Under the pieces are notes generated by a model. The model did not search any database. It had not been told where the DNA came from and was given only the letters and a program-made list of their open reading frames with translations. DNA of 64,000 nt, taken from positions 248,001-312,000 of the forward strand of contig NZ_VOHS01000001.1 of assembly GCF_007896845.1 (NCBI RefSeq), written 5' to 3'. Made by a program: the position numbers and the translations under genes. This DNA comes from Chitinophaga pinensis. Lineage in GTDB: Bacteria; Bacteroidota; Bacteroidia; Chitinophagales; Chitinophagaceae. Below, in pieces: positions 52,125 to 60,887 of the stretch; within the stretch, counting starts at the first letter, position 1; each line of letters starts with the position of its first letter.

Positions 52125-52132
52125 TATATTTG
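52125..52132 (+). promoter_or_regulatory. -7 element of alkB
   Basis: TATATTTG, full match to TAnnTTTG, ends seven bases before ATG 52140. The implied 5' leader is about four bases. It lies inside a longer frame starting at 52086, which it argues against. Confidence 0.6.
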
Positions 52133-52139
52133 TATCACA

Positions 52140-52757
52140 ATGGAGCCGCAAATACCATTATTTAGTGATCCCGCCTGTCAGCACATACCCCTGAAAGACG
52201 GAGACCTCATTTACTGTCCGCAGTTTTTTCCTCTGCCGGAAGCCAATCATCATCTGCATACTTTATTAAGCTCCATCGACTGGCAACAGGAAAGCATGGT
52301 CATGTATGGCAAACCAGTACTATTTCCGCGCCTGATGGCGTGGTATGGAGATGCTGGCAGCAGTTATTCCTTTTCCGGAAAGACCTATCACCCTGCACCA
52401 TGGACAGCAGCACTTGTACAGATAAAAGAAGCGATCGCCCCCATCTCCGGTGTGGACTTTAATAGTGTGTTGCTCAACCGCTACCGGGACGGAAAAGATT
52501 CTATGGGCTGGCATGCCGATGATGAACCCGAATTGGGACTGAATCCGGTGATAGCCTCCGTGAATCTCGGTGCTACCCGGCGTTTTATGTTGCGTCATGT
52601 GAAAGAAGCACACAAATTTGAACTTGAATTACAACATGGCTCCTTATTGATCATGAAAGGTGCTCTGCAACATCACTGGCAACATCAGGTGCCGAAAACA
52701 ACCAAAGTTTCAGCAGAAAGAATTAATCTCACATTCCGTGTCATTCAGCGGATGTGA
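52140..52757 (+). CDS. alkB: AlkB-type 2-oxoglutarate/Fe(II) dioxygenase (DNA/RNA dealkylation)
   Basis: A 205-residue AlkB homologue of the ALKBH2/3-like short type. Iron ligands are H125 and D127 (GWHADDEPE) and H182 (WQHQVP). The 2-oxoglutarate contacts are R194 and R200 (RINLTFR), and NRYRDGKDSMGWH is the family's substrate-side motif. It removes methyl groups from N1-methyladenine and N3-methylcytosine. The likely transcript also covers the SIR2-like gene, which begins 24 bases after the alkB stop. Other repair genes in this window are mutL, recA and an AlkA-type glycosylase. Confidence 0.93.
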   Translation: MEPQIPLFSDPACQHIPLKDGDLIYCPQFFPLPEANHHLHTLLSSIDWQQESMVMYGKPVLFPRLMAWYGDAGSSYSFSGKTYHPAPWTAALVQIKEAIAPISGVDFNSVLLNRYRDGKDSMGWHADDEPELGLNPVIASVNLGATRRFMLRHVKEAHKFELELQHGSLLIMKGALQHHWQHQVPKTTKVSAERINLTFRVIQRM

Positions 52758-52781
52758 TCAATAACCTTAAAAGACATCGTC

Positions 52782-53657
52782 ATGAAAAACCCCATCTTAC
52801 TCATCGGCAATGATATTAACAACATATCCAAAGGCCAGAGCTGGAAAGACCTGCTTACAGATATTGTCAGCTTTTGTCTGCCGGATGGTTGCGTGCAGCT
52901 CGATGAAAGAAAACCATTTCCATTATTGTATGAGGAAATATTCCTTACCGCTATCCGCCAACAACATATCCGGGAAGCGGAACTGAAAGCATTTATTGCA
53001 GAGAAAACACTCCGGATTGAACAGAATGAGATCCATGCCGCTATCAGAGCCCTCAAACCAGCACATATTCTGACTACCAACTATGAATTTACATTGGAAG
53101 GAGAAATTCCCGAAGGCAATAACAGCCTTATTCAGGAAAGAGCATTCAGTATTTTCAGAAAATATACGGTCGGCGGTACCGATTACTGGCATATTCATGG
53201 GGATTGCCTGAATCCGCTGAGTATTAATCTTGGATTTGAACATTACGGCGGACAATTACAACAAATGAGAAACTATGTTGTGTCCGGTACTACGTATACA
53301 AGTCCGCAGGCACCTCGTCAGTCACTCGTACAACGTATTCAGCAACATCTTCCCGTGAAAGACGACTCGTGGCTGGATCTGTTTTTCACCCGGGATATTC
53401 ACATATTCGGATTGTCCCTCGATTTTGTAGAAACAGACCTCTGGTGGCTGTTGACTTACAGGGCCCGTCAGAAATTTCAGAAGAACACAATTCCTGTCCG
53501 GAATGCATTGTACTATTATATTCCGACAGAATTTGTAAAAGGAGCCAAGTTTAAACTGGATATGCTGGCTGCCAATGATGTAAAAGTCATTGATATAGCG
53601 GCACCCGATAAGCGGACTTATTATGAAGAGGTGCTGAAGCAGATTAAACGTTTGTGA
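52782..53657 (+). CDS. SIR2-like domain protein (possible NAD-consuming defence effector)
   Basis: A 291-residue protein of the SIR2-like (PF13289-type) family. Visible features are LLIGNDINNISKGQSWKDLL at the N-terminus (replacing the usual GAGFS loop), HAAIRALKPAHILTTNYEFTLE (about 85-106, with the TTNY motif that supplies the catalytic Asn), HIHGD (137-141, catalytic His) and FGLSLDFVETDLWWLL near residue 210. In several anti-phage systems (Thoeris, DSR, SIR2-Argonaute) such domains deplete NAD. Here no partner with a recognisable sensor domain is present, and alkB is the only linked gene, so a defence role is only a hypothesis. Confidence 0.82.
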   Translation: MKNPILLIGNDINNISKGQSWKDLLTDIVSFCLPDGCVQLDERKPFPLLYEEIFLTAIRQQHIREAELKAFIAEKTLRIEQNEIHAAIRALKPAHILTTNYEFTLEGEIPEGNNSLIQERAFSIFRKYTVGGTDYWHIHGDCLNPLSINLGFEHYGGQLQQMRNYVVSGTTYTSPQAPRQSLVQRIQQHLPVKDDSWLDLFFTRDIHIFGLSLDFVETDLWWLLTYRARQKFQKNTIPVRNALYYYIPTEFVKGAKFKLDMLAANDVKVIDIAAPDKRTYYEEVLKQIKRL

Positions 53658-53713
53658 ACCTTATGGAGTGATTTTTGTTCTTTTGCGGATATAGACCACT
53701 TAAAACGTAAACT

Positions 53714-54148
53714 ATGTTTATCAGATTAACAGCACTGGCAATGGTTCTTCTTGCCAACACATGTAACCAGAAGGCTGTGAAACAGGATATCGCCAGTATC
53801 CAGAGTAAAAGATGGGCACTCACTACAATGAATGGCGCCAAACAGGAGAAATCTCCTATATGGATGGAATTTGATCCGGCAACCCACCGTTTTAGTGGTA
53901 ATGGCGGCTGTAATAAAGTAAGCGGCGAATATCAGCTGGAAGGTAACGAAATCACCTTCGGTAAAGTCATCAGTACACGAATGGCTTGTATAGATCCGCA
54001 GGGAAATGAAAGAGAAAGCGCATTTCTGCGAATGCTCAGTGATCGTACCTACACTGTAAAGTTTGAAGATCAGTTGTTACAATTCCGCGATAGCGGTAGA
54101 GTAGCAATGTCATTCACCGGATTTAAAAAAGCGGCAACGACTAAATAG
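53714..54148 (+). CDS. META-domain (HslJ-like) lipoprotein
   Basis: A 144-residue lipoprotein (signal MFIRLTALAMVLLANTC, cysteine 17). After a short linker the META domain runs KRWALTTMNGAKQEKSPIWMEFDPATHRFSGNGGCNKVSGEY (30-72), with the family's G-x-x-GCN motif, then ITFGKVISTRMACID and ESAFLRMLSDRTYTVKFEDQLLQF. HslJ-type proteins are envelope proteins linked to heat shock or drug resistance, of unknown mechanism. Single gene with its own terminator. Confidence 0.88.
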   Translation: MFIRLTALAMVLLANTCNQKAVKQDIASIQSKRWALTTMNGAKQEKSPIWMEFDPATHRFSGNGGCNKVSGEYQLEGNEITFGKVISTRMACIDPQGNERESAFLRMLSDRTYTVKFEDQLLQFRDSGRVAMSFTGFKKAATTK

Positions 54149-54170
54149 TCAATACTCTGCATATTATATG

Positions 54171-54221
54171 AATGCAGCGTACACACAGACAGAACAGTCT
54201 ATGTGCACGCTGCATTTTTTG
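54171..54221 (+). terminator. intrinsic terminator after the META gene
   Basis: ATGCAGCGTACAC and GTGCACGCTGCAT pair (one mismatch) over a long loop, then six T. It abuts the 3' end of the convergent IPT/TIG gene. Confidence 0.75.
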
Positions 54222-54578
54222 TTATCTGCCGGCGAGCATGATGATCTGATTGTCCACAAGAACAGTATCAGATACTTCGTTGCCCACCTTTACAGTGATG
54301 GCTATTTTAGCCGTTTTCCGGGCAGGAATTTGTACGATTAATTCATTGTCTGAAGCGCTGATGATCTTTGCTTCCACATCATCAACGATCACTTTATTGT
54401 CAGTTGTTACATGACTGAATCCTTTACCGTGTATGGTCAGTAAAATTTCCGTTGTACCTGCAGGAAGTGTGTCCTGCATCTGAAACGCCGTTTTTTCGGC
54501 AGTAGGGGTAACCTGACAACTGTATAGACAACACATTACCATGGCTATAATAGCCAGACTCATTTTCTTAATAAACAT
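54222..54578 (-). CDS. IPT/TIG-domain lipoprotein
   Basis: A 118-residue lipoprotein (MSLAIIAMVMCCLYSC, then QVTPTAEK). The mature part is a single Ig-like IPT/TIG domain: LPAGTTEILLTIHGKGFSHVTTDNKVIVDDVEAKIISASDNELIVQIPARKTAKIAITVKVGNEV. This domain is often found in surface glycan-binding or regulator proteins; alone it is probably a small binding module at the outer membrane. Two copies of a 10-bp palindrome (54704-54740) sit just upstream of its promoter, suggesting repressor or activator control. Confidence 0.8.
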   Translation of the reverse strand: MFIKKMSLAIIAMVMCCLYSCQVTPTAEKTAFQMQDTLPAGTTEILLTIHGKGFSHVTTDNKVIVDDVEAKIISASDNELIVQIPARKTAKIAITVKVGNEVSDTVLVDNQIIMLAGR

Positions 54579-54670
54579 AAAACTTATTCTTTTTGGGGTT
54601 CAAGGGTTAAAACAGCGCGGTGTAGTGTATGGAGCTAACGGCGACTGTTGGTATTCAATTAAATCGGACG

Positions 54671-54700
54671 CAAAGGTAGGGACTTTTCAGTTACCAACAA
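54671..54700 (-). promoter_or_regulatory. promoter of the IPT/TIG lipoprotein gene (-33/-7)
   Basis: On the reverse strand TTG (54698-54700) and TACCTTTG (54671-54678) are separated by 19 bases, matching the known Bacteroidota -33/-7 promoter spacing. The transcript would have about 90 bases of leader. Confidence 0.7.
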
Positions 54701-54703
54701 TAC

Positions 54704-54740
54704 GTATTAATACCTGTAAATCAGAATTGAGTATTAATAC
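54704..54740. repeat. two copies of the palindrome GTATTAATAC
   Basis: The perfect 10-bp palindrome occurs at 54704-54713 and 54731-54740, 27 bases apart. The first lies three bases from the -33 element of the IPT/TIG gene. This is the layout of a dimeric-regulator operator. Confidence 0.6.
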
Positions 54741-54790
54741 TTGCTTGTGGCAAGTAAATCGCAGTCAATAAAAAGAAGGAGAAAATGTCG

Positions 54791-54830
54791 TAATAAAACG
54801 AGGGTGTTTACCATCCGGCAAACACCCTCG
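54791..54830 (-). terminator. intrinsic terminator of the S46 peptidase gene
   Basis: CGAGGGTGTTT (54799-54809) pairs perfectly with AAACACCCTCG (54820-54830). On the reverse strand the stem is followed by TTTTATTA. Confidence 0.88.
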
Positions 54831-54854
54831 TGTAGTAATTATTTCTGCTGTTTT

Positions 54855-57011
54855 TTACTTGATCAGCTTCAGCTCATTGATAATGTTGCTGGCACCACCC
54901 AGTTTATCAATGCACCACAGTACGTAACGTACATCTACACAGATGGTGCGGTTATACACAGCATCAAACTGTATTTTATGGCTTAATGCTTCATAGTTGC
55001 CGTCAAACGCAAGACCAATCAGTTCACCGTTTGCATTCAGCACAGGAGAACCTGAGTTACCACCGGTGATATCGTTGGTGGTAATGAAACAGGTAACGAT
55101 GTCATTTTTTCTCAGGTCTTTGTATTGACCAAAGTCTTTCTTGTTGTAGAGGGAAACATAATTTTCCGGCAGATCAAATTCGTAATCGCCCGGTTTATAT
55201 TTTTCCATCACACCTTTCATCGTACATACGTAGTCATATGCAACCGCATCACGTGGTGCATATGGTTTTACCTGACCATAGGTCAGACGCATAGAAAAGT
55301 TCGCGTCAGGATACCATTTTTTGTTAGGTTCCATCTCCAGTTTGCCTTTCATATAAGTACGTCCCAGATCGTTATTTTTAGTCACAAACTGGTTATACAA
55401 TGGCAGGTACTTAGCGCTGAAGTTTTTAACGAAAGCGCTGGAGTATGCAAATGCAGGATCCGTTTGCAGGGTAACTGCATCCGGATTTGCCACGAAAGCT
55501 TTCCAGCGGGCATCATTCATGATCATAGATCCGGACATGATCGCGGAAGCCCAGAGGCGGTAGGTATTATTATCGTCCAGACTACCGAATTTTGCCTTGA
55601 TGGCATCGTAGAATCCGATAGGATGCTGTGCCACAGGAATGTCTGTATAGAACAGGTGACAGGTAGCTGCGAGTATTTTCTGATCGCTGGTTTTGTCTTC
55701 TTCTTCCAGGAATGCAGTACGTGCTTTATCCGCTGCCTGAATGCTTTGTTTGATAGCATCAGAAGAACCACCTGACTGTAGCATCGCTTTTTCTACTGCC
55801 TGCAGACTGGCTGCAAAAGCGGCCAGTGGAGAGCCCATGATACCTTCATTGATGTAAATGCGGTGTTTTGCATAAGGAGCCCAGGTCTTGTAGTTGGTCG
55901 TGTAATCAGAGAATATATTGGCATATTCAGTTTTACCGGTTGCCCATTTTCCAAATGCTGCTTCTTCTTTTTGTTTCTCTTCTACCACATGATATTTCAC
56001 GAGTTGTTTTGCTTCACCGTCAAAGAATTTCCAGTAATTAGCAATACCGGCATAAGAGGACGCCAGTTTCAGCTTGATCGCCGGATCTTTTTTCATCTGC
56101 TCAAACATGTAGGAGAGACGTACCGCACGCAGTGCTACAACAGAAGGGTTTTCTACGTCTATTTTCAGTTTTACGCCTTCGGAGCTTTCGTAACGGTTGG
56201 TACCGCCCGGATAACCGAAGATCATTGCGTAATCATTCTCTTTAATTCCTTTGATAGAAACAGGCAGGAAATGTTTTGGTTTTAAAGGAAGGTTTGCTGC
56301 AGAATAATCAGCAGGCTTGCCATCTTTATCTGCATATACACGGAAAACGGAGAAGTCGCCGGTATGACGTGGCCATTCCCAGTTATCAGTGTCGCCACCA
56401 TATTTACCGATGCTTTCCGGAGGGGCGCCTACCAGACGGATGTCTTTGTAACGCTCGTATACGAAGAGCAGGTACTGGTTGCCCTTGAAGATGGGGAGTA
56501 CTTTTGCTTCGTAATTGGTGCCGTTGATCGACTGACTCACAATTTCACCTATGATCTTTTGCTGTTGCTGCATTCTTTCCGGACCGGAGAGGTCTTTCAA
56601 GCCGTCCATTACCTGTTTGGTAACGTCATCTACTTTTACGAGAAATTGAACGGACAGGCCTTTTGCGGGAATTTCCTGACTTTTGTCCAGAGCGTAAAAC
56701 CCGTTTTTCAGGTAATTGTGCTCAACGGAGCTGGCGGTGGCGATGGCGTCGTAACCGCAATGGTGGTTGGTGAAAATCAGCCCCTGATTGCTCACTATTT
56801 CTCCGGTACATCCGCCACCGAAGATGATAATGGCGTCTTTCAGGGACGCTTTGTTGATACTGTACAATTGTTCTTTCGTCAACTTAAGACCTTTCTTCAC
56901 CATGTCATTGTACACTTGCTGTCCCAATAAATAGGGCAGCCACATTCCTTCATCTGCTTTGGCGAATTGAGCCGCCAGCAGGAACAGAAGGATCAGCAGA
57001 TTCTTCTTCAT
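54855..57011 (-). CDS. S46-family dipeptidyl-peptidase (DPP7-type)
   Basis: A 718-residue secreted serine peptidase (signal MKKNLLILLFLLAAQFAKA). The catalytic His is in IFTNHHCGYD (His84 by count); GGNSGSPVLNANGELIGLAFDGNYE near residue 650 carries the catalytic Ser and the P1-specificity glycine (FDGN). In DPP11, which prefers acidic residues, that position is Arg; Gly indicates the DPP7 type, which takes hydrophobic residues. It releases dipeptides from oligopeptides in the periplasm, feeding an amino-acid-using lifestyle. Single gene with promoter TAGGTTTG (57042-57049). Confidence 0.93.
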   Translation of the reverse strand: MKKNLLILLFLLAAQFAKADEGMWLPYLLGQQVYNDMVKKGLKLTKEQLYSINKASLKDAIIIFGGGCTGEIVSNQGLIFTNHHCGYDAIATASSVEHNYLKNGFYALDKSQEIPAKGLSVQFLVKVDDVTKQVMDGLKDLSGPERMQQQQKIIGEIVSQSINGTNYEAKVLPIFKGNQYLLFVYERYKDIRLVGAPPESIGKYGGDTDNWEWPRHTGDFSVFRVYADKDGKPADYSAANLPLKPKHFLPVSIKGIKENDYAMIFGYPGGTNRYESSEGVKLKIDVENPSVVALRAVRLSYMFEQMKKDPAIKLKLASSYAGIANYWKFFDGEAKQLVKYHVVEEKQKEEAAFGKWATGKTEYANIFSDYTTNYKTWAPYAKHRIYINEGIMGSPLAAFAASLQAVEKAMLQSGGSSDAIKQSIQAADKARTAFLEEEDKTSDQKILAATCHLFYTDIPVAQHPIGFYDAIKAKFGSLDDNNTYRLWASAIMSGSMIMNDARWKAFVANPDAVTLQTDPAFAYSSAFVKNFSAKYLPLYNQFVTKNNDLGRTYMKGKLEMEPNKKWYPDANFSMRLTYGQVKPYAPRDAVAYDYVCTMKGVMEKYKPGDYEFDLPENYVSLYNKKDFGQYKDLRKNDIVTCFITTNDITGGNSGSPVLNANGELIGLAFDGNYEALSHKIQFDAVYNRTICVDVRYVLWCIDKLGGASNIINELKLIK

Positions 57012-57041
57012 AATTGATTATCGTTTTAAAAAAAGCAGGCT

Positions 57042-57049
57042 CAAACCTA
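57042..57049 (-). promoter_or_regulatory. -7 element of the S46 peptidase gene
   Basis: TAGGTTTG on the reverse strand matches TAnnTTTG fully, 30 bases before the ATG at 57011. Confidence 0.6.
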
Positions 57050-57181
57050 GGTATTTTTTCAATAAGCGCCATATTGTCTGTGGTAAACGGTTGTAGCGGT
57101 CACAATAATTCTGGAATGGCATTTGCAAAAAGACGTATTTATCAGGTACGTAACACTATAAGCTCACTTTAAAACCTACTT

Positions 57182-57613
57182 ATGAAAAAGGTATTGCTCC
57201 TATTGACTGTAGCGGCTTTCATGGCTTGTCAGGAAACCTCCAGACAGGAGGAAAAAAAAGAGGAGATGAAGGAAGGTGTGGAAAAAATTGGACAGGATGT
57301 AAAGGAAACCGCTGCTGATACGAAGGAATACATGGAAGCCCAACGTGATGAACTGAGAAAAGACCTGGAAGATCGTAAACGGGAAATTGACCAGAAAATG
57401 GAGGAATTGAAAAAAGACGGCTCCGCCAAAAGTAAAAAAGCAAAAGCAAAACTGGCTGACCTGAGAGATCAGATCGATGTAAAACTGGGAGAGCTGAAAA
57501 ATACGAGTGCCGACAAATGGGATAGTACCCGGAATGATGTTGATACACTGTTGAAAAGGACGGACGAGGAGTGGCAGGAGTTCAAAGCGGACTTTAAAGA
57601 ATTATTCCGATAG
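57182..57613 (+). CDS. coiled-coil lipoprotein of unknown function
   Basis: A 143-residue lipoprotein (MKKVLLLLTVAAFMAC, then QETS). The mature part is almost entirely charged alpha-helix with heptad-like spacing (for example EEKKEEMKEGVEKIGQDVKE, then RDELRKDLEDRKREIDQKMEE, and a C-terminal TLLKRTDEEWQEFKADFKELF). It lacks any globular-domain motif. A rod-like envelope protein or stress-response factor is likely, but the function is unknown. Single gene, upstream of rnhB on the same strand (52-base gap). Confidence 0.78.
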   Translation: MKKVLLLLTVAAFMACQETSRQEEKKEEMKEGVEKIGQDVKETAADTKEYMEAQRDELRKDLEDRKREIDQKMEELKKDGSAKSKKAKAKLADLRDQIDVKLGELKNTSADKWDSTRNDVDTLLKRTDEEWQEFKADFKELFR

Positions 57614-57665
57614 GGATAAGAAATGAAATTCCCTACCTTTACCACAATAATCATACTAAAAAGCC

Positions 57666-58328
57666 TTGTTACGTTCATATCACCAAAAAGATATCGCTTT
57701 TGAGGCCGGCTGCGATGAAGCCGGACGGGGGTGCCTTGCGGGGCCGGTATTCGCAGCAGCTGTGATTTTACCGCCTAAATTCAGGAATAAACTTCTGAAT
57801 GATTCCAAGCAGTTAAAGGCTTCCGACCGGGATAAATTGCGTGTGGTAGTGGAAAAAGAGGCGATAGCTTATGCGGTAGCCAGTGTGGATAATCTGGAGA
57901 TAGACAGGATCAATATCCTGAAAGCGTCTTTCAGAGCCATGCACCTGGCATTGGACCAGCTAAAACAACAACCGGGTTATATTCTGGTCGATGGAAACAG
58001 GTTCGTTCCCTATGGAAAGACTCCCCATGCCTGCATTGTCAAAGGGGATGGCATATATGCCTCTATAGCAGCAGCCTCCATTCTGGCTAAGACATACAGA
58101 GATGAATACATGCACAAGTTGCATCAGGAATATCCACATTTTGGGTGGTTGGAAAATAAGGGTTACCCTACTTTGTTCCACCGGGATGCTATCCGGACAC
58201 ATGGCGAAACGCCTTATCACCGGAAATCATTCAGATTATTACCTGATCAGCCGGAGCTTGATTTTAATGCCCCTGTAGCGGAATATACAGTTGTGAAAGT
58301 GGTTTCCCCGGAGGAAACCCAGGATTAG
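57666..58328 (+). CDS. rnhB: ribonuclease HII
   Basis: A 220-residue RNase HII. The acidic residues of the active site are visible: CDEAGRGCLAGPV (D17, E18), YILVDGN (near residue 101), and KTYRDEYM (near residue 141). It removes ribonucleotides and RNA primers from DNA. The start codon is TTG 57666, giving MLRSYHQKD, which is the natural N-terminus; no ATG fits. rpoN follows on the same strand after 45 bases. Confidence 0.94.
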   Translation: MLRSYHQKDIAFEAGCDEAGRGCLAGPVFAAAVILPPKFRNKLLNDSKQLKASDRDKLRVVVEKEAIAYAVASVDNLEIDRINILKASFRAMHLALDQLKQQPGYILVDGNRFVPYGKTPHACIVKGDGIYASIAAASILAKTYRDEYMHKLHQEYPHFGWLENKGYPTLFHRDAIRTHGETPYHRKSFRLLPDQPELDFNAPVAEYTVVKVVSPEETQD

Positions 58329-58373
58329 GTAAAACTATTGTTTATTTATTTTGCCCTTGGATAGGATCAGATT

Positions 58374-59867
58374 ATGTTAAAGCAGACACAACAGCAGAAG
58401 CTATTACAGAAATTGTCGCCGCAGCAGATTCAGCTGATGAAACTGCTTCAGGTACCTACAGCTGTTCTTGAAGAGCGTATCAAGGAAGAGCTGGAGGAAA
58501 ACCCTGCCCTGGAATACGGGGAAGACGCGCATGAAGATGAATACAAAGACCCACAGGAAGAATATAACAGCAGCGAGGAAGGCGATGACGATGAGTTTGA
58601 ACCTGATGGGAGTGAAAATGAATACGATAATATTGACATTTCCGAATATGTAAGTGAAGGAGATGATGACATCGCTGACTATAAACTCAGAGATGACAAC
58701 TACCCTGATCAGGATGAAAACAAAACCATCCCGGTAAGGGTGGAAACTTCTTTTCACGAACACCTGCTTGAGCAGTTAGGTATGCTCGAACTGGATGAAC
58801 GGCAGAACGCTATCGCGGAGCAGATCATTGGTAGCATCGATGATGACGGCTATCTGCGTCGTGAAGTAAGTGCAATCGTAGACGATCTTTCTTTCTCCCA
58901 GAATGTTGCTACCGATGAGGATGAGATCAAAGAACTGATCCGTATGATTCAGGAATTTGATCCGCCGGGTATTTGTGCTACCGATCTGAAAGAATGCCTG
59001 TTGTTGCAATTGAGACGCAAACCACAGGACGATCCGGGAGTAGTAGGCGCTTATCTGATTCTGGAGAATTACTTCGACGAGTTTACTAAAAAACACTACG
59101 AGAAGATACAGAAGGGATTGAATATGAATGATGAAGCGCTGAAAGAGGCGATCGGGCAGATCATCAGACTGACACCTAAGCCGGGCGGTAATTTTGCTAC
59201 CCTGAATAAGGCGGAAAGTTATGTGGTGCCTGACTTCTTCATCCTGAATAACAATGGTAAACTGGAGCTGACGCTGAACTCCAAGAATGCGCCTGATCTG
59301 CGTATTTCTGAAGGGTACAGGGACATGCTGAAAGAATATGACCGCGGAGATAAGAAAGACAAACGTCAGAAAGAAGCGGTGTTATTCATCAAACAAAAGA
59401 TCGATGCGGCAAAATGGTTCATTGATGCCATTAAACAGCGTCAACATACCCTTTTGTCTACCATGGAATCCATCATGGGGTATCAGCGCGAATTCTTCCT
59501 TACGGGAGATGAAACAACCATGCGTCCGATGATCCTGAAAGATATTGCCGATATCACCCAGCTGGATATCTCTACTGTGAGCCGTGTGGCAAACAGTAAA
59601 TATGTACAGACGGAGTTCGGTACCTTTAAGCTGAAATTCTTCTTCAGCGAATCTTTGTCCACCGACAGTGGGGAAGAAGTATCTACCCGTGAGGTAAAAA
59701 AGATACTGTCTGACCTGATTGAAGGAGAAAACAAACGTAAACCATTAAGCGACGAAAACCTGACCAAGATGTTGCAGGACAAGGGGTATAACATTGCCCG
59801 CCGTACTGTGGCAAAATACCGCGAACAGTTAAATATTCCGGTAGCAAGGTTAAGGAAGGAGCTTTAA
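58374..59867 (+). CDS. rpoN: RNA polymerase sigma-54 factor
   Basis: A 497-residue sigma-54. Region I is Gln/Leu-rich (QTQQQKLLQKLSPQQIQLMKLLQVP, with residues 3-27). Region II (about 45-115) is strongly acidic (Glu/Asp). The core-binding region follows, then the RpoN box ARRTVAKYRE at residues 475-484 with the HTH before it. It directs transcription from -24/-12 promoters with bEBP activators; none is encoded in the window. It lies between rnhB and a PAP2-like gene on the same strand (45-base gaps), which may be a loose operon. Confidence 0.96.
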   Translation: MLKQTQQQKLLQKLSPQQIQLMKLLQVPTAVLEERIKEELEENPALEYGEDAHEDEYKDPQEEYNSSEEGDDDEFEPDGSENEYDNIDISEYVSEGDDDIADYKLRDDNYPDQDENKTIPVRVETSFHEHLLEQLGMLELDERQNAIAEQIIGSIDDDGYLRREVSAIVDDLSFSQNVATDEDEIKELIRMIQEFDPPGICATDLKECLLLQLRRKPQDDPGVVGAYLILENYFDEFTKKHYEKIQKGLNMNDEALKEAIGQIIRLTPKPGGNFATLNKAESYVVPDFFILNNNGKLELTLNSKNAPDLRISEGYRDMLKEYDRGDKKDKRQKEAVLFIKQKIDAAKWFIDAIKQRQHTLLSTMESIMGYQREFFLTGDETTMRPMILKDIADITQLDISTVSRVANSKYVQTEFGTFKLKFFFSESLSTDSGEEVSTREVKKILSDLIEGENKRKPLSDENLTKMLQDKGYNIARRTVAKYREQLNIPVARLRKEL

Positions 59868-59912
59868 AGAATGAGGCGTCCGTACCGCCCGGAATGAGAC
59901 GGAAATCTGTGA

Positions 59913-60605
59913 ATGGAACAAGTAATAATACCCACAACTGATAATTCCCGGCAGAATAAGCCGGCATTTTCACCAGTATTACGTGCAGCAGCGGAAGTCA
60001 TATCATATGTATCACATCCGCTTTTCCTGCCAACGCTGGTAACGGCATTCGTTGTCAATGCCCTACCGGAGTATTTCGTTCAGTTCAAAGAGGGTAGCGT
60101 TCGCTTTGCCTTTGATGCGCTGTATTTCAGGGTAGTGTTTACCACGCTTTTCCTGCCCATTTTCGTGGTAATGCTGTGTAAAGCACTGGGTTTTGTCGAG
60201 TCTTTCCAGTTACGGGCCCAGAAGGACCGTATCATTCCATATATCGCCTGCACTATTTTCTACTTCTGGATCTACTTTGCCTTCAAACGTGAAGGAGCAG
60301 CACCGCCTTTCTTCAATGCCTTTTTTCTGGGGATCTTTATTGCCATCGTAATGGGCATGGTCGCCAATACCTACGTGAAGATCAGCATGCACACTATTGG
60401 CTGGGGCGGTGTGATCGGTTTTCTGCTGATGCTGATGATCGGGATGAACATGAATATCAGTCTGGTACTGATGGTGGCATTCCTGCTGGCCGGCATCGTG
60501 GCTACTGCCCGTCTGATCCTTGGTGCACACACACCTGCGGAGATCTATACCGGCTTCGGAATGGGTATTCTGGCGCAGCTGATCGCATATGCTATCGTAG
60601 GATAA
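59913..60605 (+). CDS. PAP2-like integral membrane protein
   Basis: A 230-residue protein with about six helices. The C-terminal half resembles a PAP2 phosphatase: ISMHTIGWGGVIGF in place of the PSGH motif and TARLILGAHTPAEIYTGFGMG resembling SR(x5)H(x3)D. The classical PSGH serine is replaced, so catalysis on lipid phosphates is uncertain. The protein belongs to the inner membrane. It follows rpoN after 45 bases and precedes recA after 282 bases. Confidence 0.77.
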   Translation: MEQVIIPTTDNSRQNKPAFSPVLRAAAEVISYVSHPLFLPTLVTAFVVNALPEYFVQFKEGSVRFAFDALYFRVVFTTLFLPIFVVMLCKALGFVESFQLRAQKDRIIPYIACTIFYFWIYFAFKREGAAPPFFNAFFLGIFIAIVMGMVANTYVKISMHTIGWGGVIGFLLMLMIGMNMNISLVLMVAFLLAGIVATARLILGAHTPAEIYTGFGMGILAQLIAYAIVG

Positions 60606-60861
60606 TTCCTTTTTTTTAAAAACTTTCTGGCTACGCACATTCAGTGCGTATGGACGTATCATCTTTGTAGTGTTATTTGAACATTGACATTGACATATGC
60701 GTCTGTTGTGCGTTAGCCCCCTTAAATTTTTATATAACAAGCATAACAATAATAAACGTGCGAGGTCGGATCTTTTTTACTATAACATTTAGCATTATGC
60801 GGCCAGAATGCTAAAAAATTTAGGATAATAGAAAATTAGGTCATAACTTAGCACACACCAT

Positions 60862-60869
60862 TAAATTTG
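60862..60869 (+). promoter_or_regulatory. -7 element of recA
   Basis: TAAATTTG, full match to TAnnTTTG, 18 bases before ATG 60888. No LexA-type palindrome was recognised around it. Confidence 0.65.
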
Positions 60870-60887
60870 TAAAAAACACTTACTAAT

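Noticed and set aside
60632..60650. TACGCAC/GTGCGTA inverted repeat upstream of recA as a LexA box or terminator
   Set aside because: It is a 7-bp arm with a five-base loop, no T-run, 200 bases from the recA promoter; the sequence does not resemble a known SOS box.
60697..60792. 31-codon frame (MRLLCVSPL...) upstream of recA as a leader peptide
   Set aside because: No promoter, ribosome site, repeated regulatory codon or following attenuator supports it.
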